DNA of 64,000 nucleotides from DASSQJ01 sp963773655 (GTDB lineage Bacteria; Actinomycetota; Actinomycetes; Actinomycetales; Dermatophilaceae). The DNA is taken from assembly GCA_963773655.1 (NCBI GenBank), contig CAVZBX010000001.1:434001-498000 (forward strand), read 5' to 3'. How positions within the stretch are numbered: the stretch's first letter is position 1; each line of letters begins with the position of its first letter. Shown here piece after piece: positions 61,731-64,000 of the stretch. The notes beneath the pieces are model-generated. The model saw only the letters and a list, made by a program, of their open reading frames with translations, did not search any database and was not told the origin of the DNA. The translations under genes and the position numbers were made by a program.

Positions 61731-62897
61731 ATGAGCGGCAACAGCGACTTCGACACCTACCGCCTCTCCGAGGATCACGAGGCGATCCGCGAGGCGGTCC
61801 GGGCGGTGGCCGTGGACAAGATCGCCCCGCACGCGGCCGAGGTCGACGAGGAGGCGCGCTACCCGCAGGAGGCGCACGACGCCCTGGTCGCCAGCGACTT
61901 CTTCGCGCCGCACATCCCCGAGGAGTACGGCGGCGTCGGCGCCGATGCGCTCGCCACCTGCATCGTCATCGAGGAGGTGGCCCGGGTCTGCGCGTCGTCC
62001 TCGCTCATCCCCGCGGTCAACAAGCTCGGCACCATGCCGCTCCTCGTCGCGGCCAGCGAGGACGTCAAGCAGCGGTACCTGCCGCCGATCGCCGCGGGCG
62101 AGACCACCTTCTCCTACGGCCTCTCCGAGCGCGAGGCGGGCTCGGACACCGCGGCGATGAGGTGCAAGGCGGTCCGCGACGGCGAGGACTGGGTCCTCTC
62201 CGGCCAGAAGTCGTGGATCACGAATGCCGGGGTCTCCGGCTACTACACCGTGCTCGCCGTCACCGACCCGGAGGGCCCCCGCGGCAACAACATCACCGCG
62301 TTCGTCGTCGAGGCGGGCGACGAGGGCCTCTCCCTCGGCGAGAAGGAGCGCAAGCTCGGCATCAAGGGCTCGCCGACCCGTGAGCTGCACTTCGACCGCT
62401 GCCGTATCCCCGGCGACCGCGTCGTCGGGGAGGTCGGGGCCGGCCTGAAGATCGCCCTCGCCACCCTCGACCACACCCGCGTGACGATCGGCGCCCAGGC
62501 CGTCGGCATCGCCCAGGGCGCCCTGGACCACGCCCTCGACTACGTCAAGGAGCGCCGCCAGTTCGGAACGCGCATCGCCGACTTCCAGGGCGTGCAGTTC
62601 ATGCTCGCCGACATGGCGATGGAGCTCGAGGCCGCCCGCCAGCTCGTCTACGTCGCCGCGGCCAAGTCCGAACGGGGCGAGGCCGACCTCCCCTTCTTCG
62701 GCGCCGCGGCCAAGGCCTACGCCAGCGACGTCGCGATGAAGGTCACCACGGACGCCGTCCAGCTGCTCGGCGGCGCGGGCTACACCCGCGACTTCCCGCT
62801 CGAGCGGATGATGCGCGACGCCAAGATCACCCAGATCTACGAGGGCACCAACCAGGTGCAGCGCCTCGTCATCGCCCGCCAGCTGCTCCGGCGCTGA
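61731..62897 (+). CDS. Acyl-CoA dehydrogenase (FadE25-like)
   Basis: A 388-residue FAD enzyme: SYGLSEREAGSDTAAMRCKA, VLSGQKSWITNAGVSGYYTV, RRQFGTRIADFQGVQFMLAD, LLGGAGYTRDFPLERMMRDA and catalytic Glu in ITQIYEGTNQVQRLV. It introduces the alpha,beta double bond of an acyl-CoA, short/medium-chain type. Location next to purKE-region genes and an LCP gene corresponds to M. tuberculosis fadE25 (Rv3274c). MSGNSD at 61731 is the leaderless start; ATG 61722 lies inside the -10. It converges with the LCP gene. Confidence 0.93.
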   Translation: MSGNSDFDTYRLSEDHEAIREAVRAVAVDKIAPHAAEVDEEARYPQEAHDALVASDFFAPHIPEEYGGVGADALATCIVIEEVARVCASSSLIPAVNKLGTMPLLVAASEDVKQRYLPPIAAGETTFSYGLSEREAGSDTAAMRCKAVRDGEDWVLSGQKSWITNAGVSGYYTVLAVTDPEGPRGNNITAFVVEAGDEGLSLGEKERKLGIKGSPTRELHFDRCRIPGDRVVGEVGAGLKIALATLDHTRVTIGAQAVGIAQGALDHALDYVKERRQFGTRIADFQGVQFMLADMAMELEAARQLVYVAAAKSERGEADLPFFGAAAKAYASDVAMKVTTDAVQLLGGAGYTRDFPLERMMRDAKITQIYEGTNQVQRLVIARQLLRR

Positions 62898-62957
62898 CCT
62901 CGGGCCGGCACCGGTCGGCGCACCCGCCCCGGGCCGCCCGGGCGCACGCCAGGGACC

Positions 62958-64000
62958 TCAGCCGGTGCCGCAGATGTCCTCTTCGGCCGTGCGGGCATCG
63001 ATGCTCGGGCTCTCGCTCGGCGTGGGCGCCGGGGCGGTCATGACCGGGGTCGGGACGGGCTGGGTGCCCAACCGGTTCGGCACCTCGACCGCCGGCTTCG
63101 ACCCCGCACCGAGGGTCACCCGGATGACGTCGCCGAGCGGCTGCTCGGCCTCCTGGACCTTCGCCCCCGGGAACGCCGCGGCCACCGTGCGGGCGGCCTC
63201 CTCCATCCCGGCGGAGTACTCGACGACCGTGCCCTCGCTGTACTCGGCGTTGTCGGTGGAGACGTCCCCGAAGCCCTGGACCCGCAGTGCCTCCGCCTCC
63301 TGACGGGCCAGCCCGGTGGCGCCGGAGCCGTTGGCGACGACGACGGAGATCTCGGCGGGGGAGACGGTGAGCGGGCTCTCGGTCGGGCTCGGCCCGGGCT
63401 GCGGCGCCGGCTCCTCGGTGAGCCGGCGGTCCTCGCGCAGCGACTCCCAGATGACGTCGGCGGACTCCTGCCACTGCACCCTGTTGGGGTCCGGCGGGTA
63501 GGTCTCGTTCGGCACCGTGAGGAACTCGATGTTGTCGAGGCCGATGCCGCGCACGCTCTCGGCGAGGTCCTTCATCGTCCCCAGCCCGAACTCCGGATCG
63601 GTGGTCAGCGACCGGGTGGCGGCGTCGAGGAAGCCGTAGAGCCTGGTCGGCTGGAAGAGCAGCTGTGTCGATGTGGCCTTCTGGGCGACCGAGGAGAGGA
63701 ACGCCTGCTGGCGCTCGATCCGGCCGAGGTCGGAGCCGTCGCCGAGCCCCTTGCGGGCGCGGACGTACTGGAGCGCGACCCGCCCGTCGAGCGTGTGCCT
63801 GCCGGCGTCGAGAACCAGGTGGGTCGTGGGGTCGTTGACCGGCTCGGTGGTGCAGACCTCGACCCCGCCGAGCGCGTTGACCATGTCCTTGAAGCCCGCG
63901 AAGTCGACGATCGCGTAGTGGTCGATGAAGATGCCGGTGTTGCCCTCGAGGGTGCGGATGAGGCAGCCGGTGCCGCCCATCGAGAAGTTGTGGTTCCACT
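62958..64000 (-). CDS. LCP (LytR-CpsA-Psr) family protein with LytR_C domain, 5' end outside window
   Basis: About 347 C-terminal residues visible; the N-terminal anchor lies beyond 64000. LCP catalytic-domain segments: SMGGTGCLIRTLEG, IDHYAIVDFAGFKDMVNALG, HTLDGRVALQYVRARKGLGD and GSDLGRIERQQAFLSSVAQK, where the Arg/Asp residues bind pyrophosphate-lipid. After a Pro/Ser-rich linker comes a LytR_C domain (ISVVVANGSGATGLARQEAE, VIRVTLGAG) and a disordered tail ending DICGTG. LCP enzymes ligate undecaprenyl-linked glycopolymers to peptidoglycan outside the membrane. It fits with ugd, GtrA and the GT29-like gene in this window. Confidence 0.92.
   Translation of the reverse strand, partial: WNHNFSMGGTGCLIRTLEGNTGIFIDHYAIVDFAGFKDMVNALGGVEVCTTEPVNDPTTHLVLDAGRHTLDGRVALQYVRARKGLGDGSDLGRIERQQAFLSSVAQKATSTQLLFQPTRLYGFLDAATRSLTTDPEFGLGTMKDLAESVRGIGLDNIEFLTVPNETYPPDPNRVQWQESADVIWESLREDRRLTEEPAPQPGPSPTESPLTVSPAEISVVVANGSGATGLARQEAEALRVQGFGDVSTDNAEYSEGTVVEYSAGMEEAARTVAAAFPGAKVQEAEQPLGDVIRVTLGAGSKPAVEVPNRLGTQPVPTPVMTAPAPTPSESPSIDARTAEEDICGTG

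Overview
The window is very GC-rich and looks like an actinobacterial chromosome. Evidence includes a Mycobacterium-type acyl-CoA carboxylase set (AccA3, AccD5, AccE), an Rv3303c-like LpdA, an LCP protein, MarR/TetR/MerR/LacI regulators and many leaderless genes. Gene content and order suggest the Micrococcales, probably Intrasporangiaceae; that family placement is inference. No rRNA, tRNA, CRISPR array, prophage or complete IS element was seen.

The conserved backbone resembles the M. tuberculosis Rv3267-Rv3308 neighbourhood, from memory of that map: deoD/pmmB/lpdA (4.2-9.3 kb), accA3 (10.2-12.0 kb), maf (23.2-23.8 kb), accE-accD5/birA, GtrA, purK-purE (47.9-55.7 kb), a fadE25-like gene (61.7 kb) and LCP (from 63 kb). 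Accessory blocks lie between these segments.

Layout: 0.2-7.8 kb, nucleoside and deoxyribose catabolism (PNP, phosphosugar mutase, VOC protein, DeoC, and an ALDH followed by a non-catalytic ALDH16-like partner) plus DUF2804. 7.9-12.0 kb, lpdA, small ORFs and accA3. 12.0-17.4 kb, MarR/EamA divergon, DUF2157/GDYXXLXY pair, tryptophan dioxygenase and a PfkB kinase. 17.4-21.6 kb, MerR-controlled acyl-CoA dehydrogenase/carboxyltransferase and a repeat-rich spacer. 21.6-30.2 kb, MFS, Maf and a three-gene pyruvate:ferredoxin oxidoreductase operon. 30.4-39.8 kb, a LacI-controlled glucan/oligosaccharide locus (SBP, two permeases, PF10091 enzyme, GH3, divergent GH13). 39.8-47.8 kb, GNAT, ABC-F, ABM, TetR/Na+-H+ antiporter with a UBP zinc finger, DUF885 and MOSC. 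47.9-55.7 kb, carboxylase, biotin ligase, adenylate cyclase, two-component system, GtrA and purKE. 55.9-64 kb, CoA-binding protein, UDP-glucose dehydrogenase, MFS, LLM oxidoreductase, coiled-coil protein, GT29-like transferase, acyl-CoA dehydrogenase and a partial LCP protein.

Two global features stand out. Almost every gene that begins a transcription unit has a TANNNT-like -10 hexamer 6-8 nt before its start codon, implying leaderless mRNAs and fixing several starts. Nearly every gene from 0.9 to 10 kb, plus three genes near 18.3 and 34.5-34.9 kb, carries indels although the protein continues in another frame. Assembly error is the likeliest cause, so these are annotated as genes, not decayed pseudogenes.
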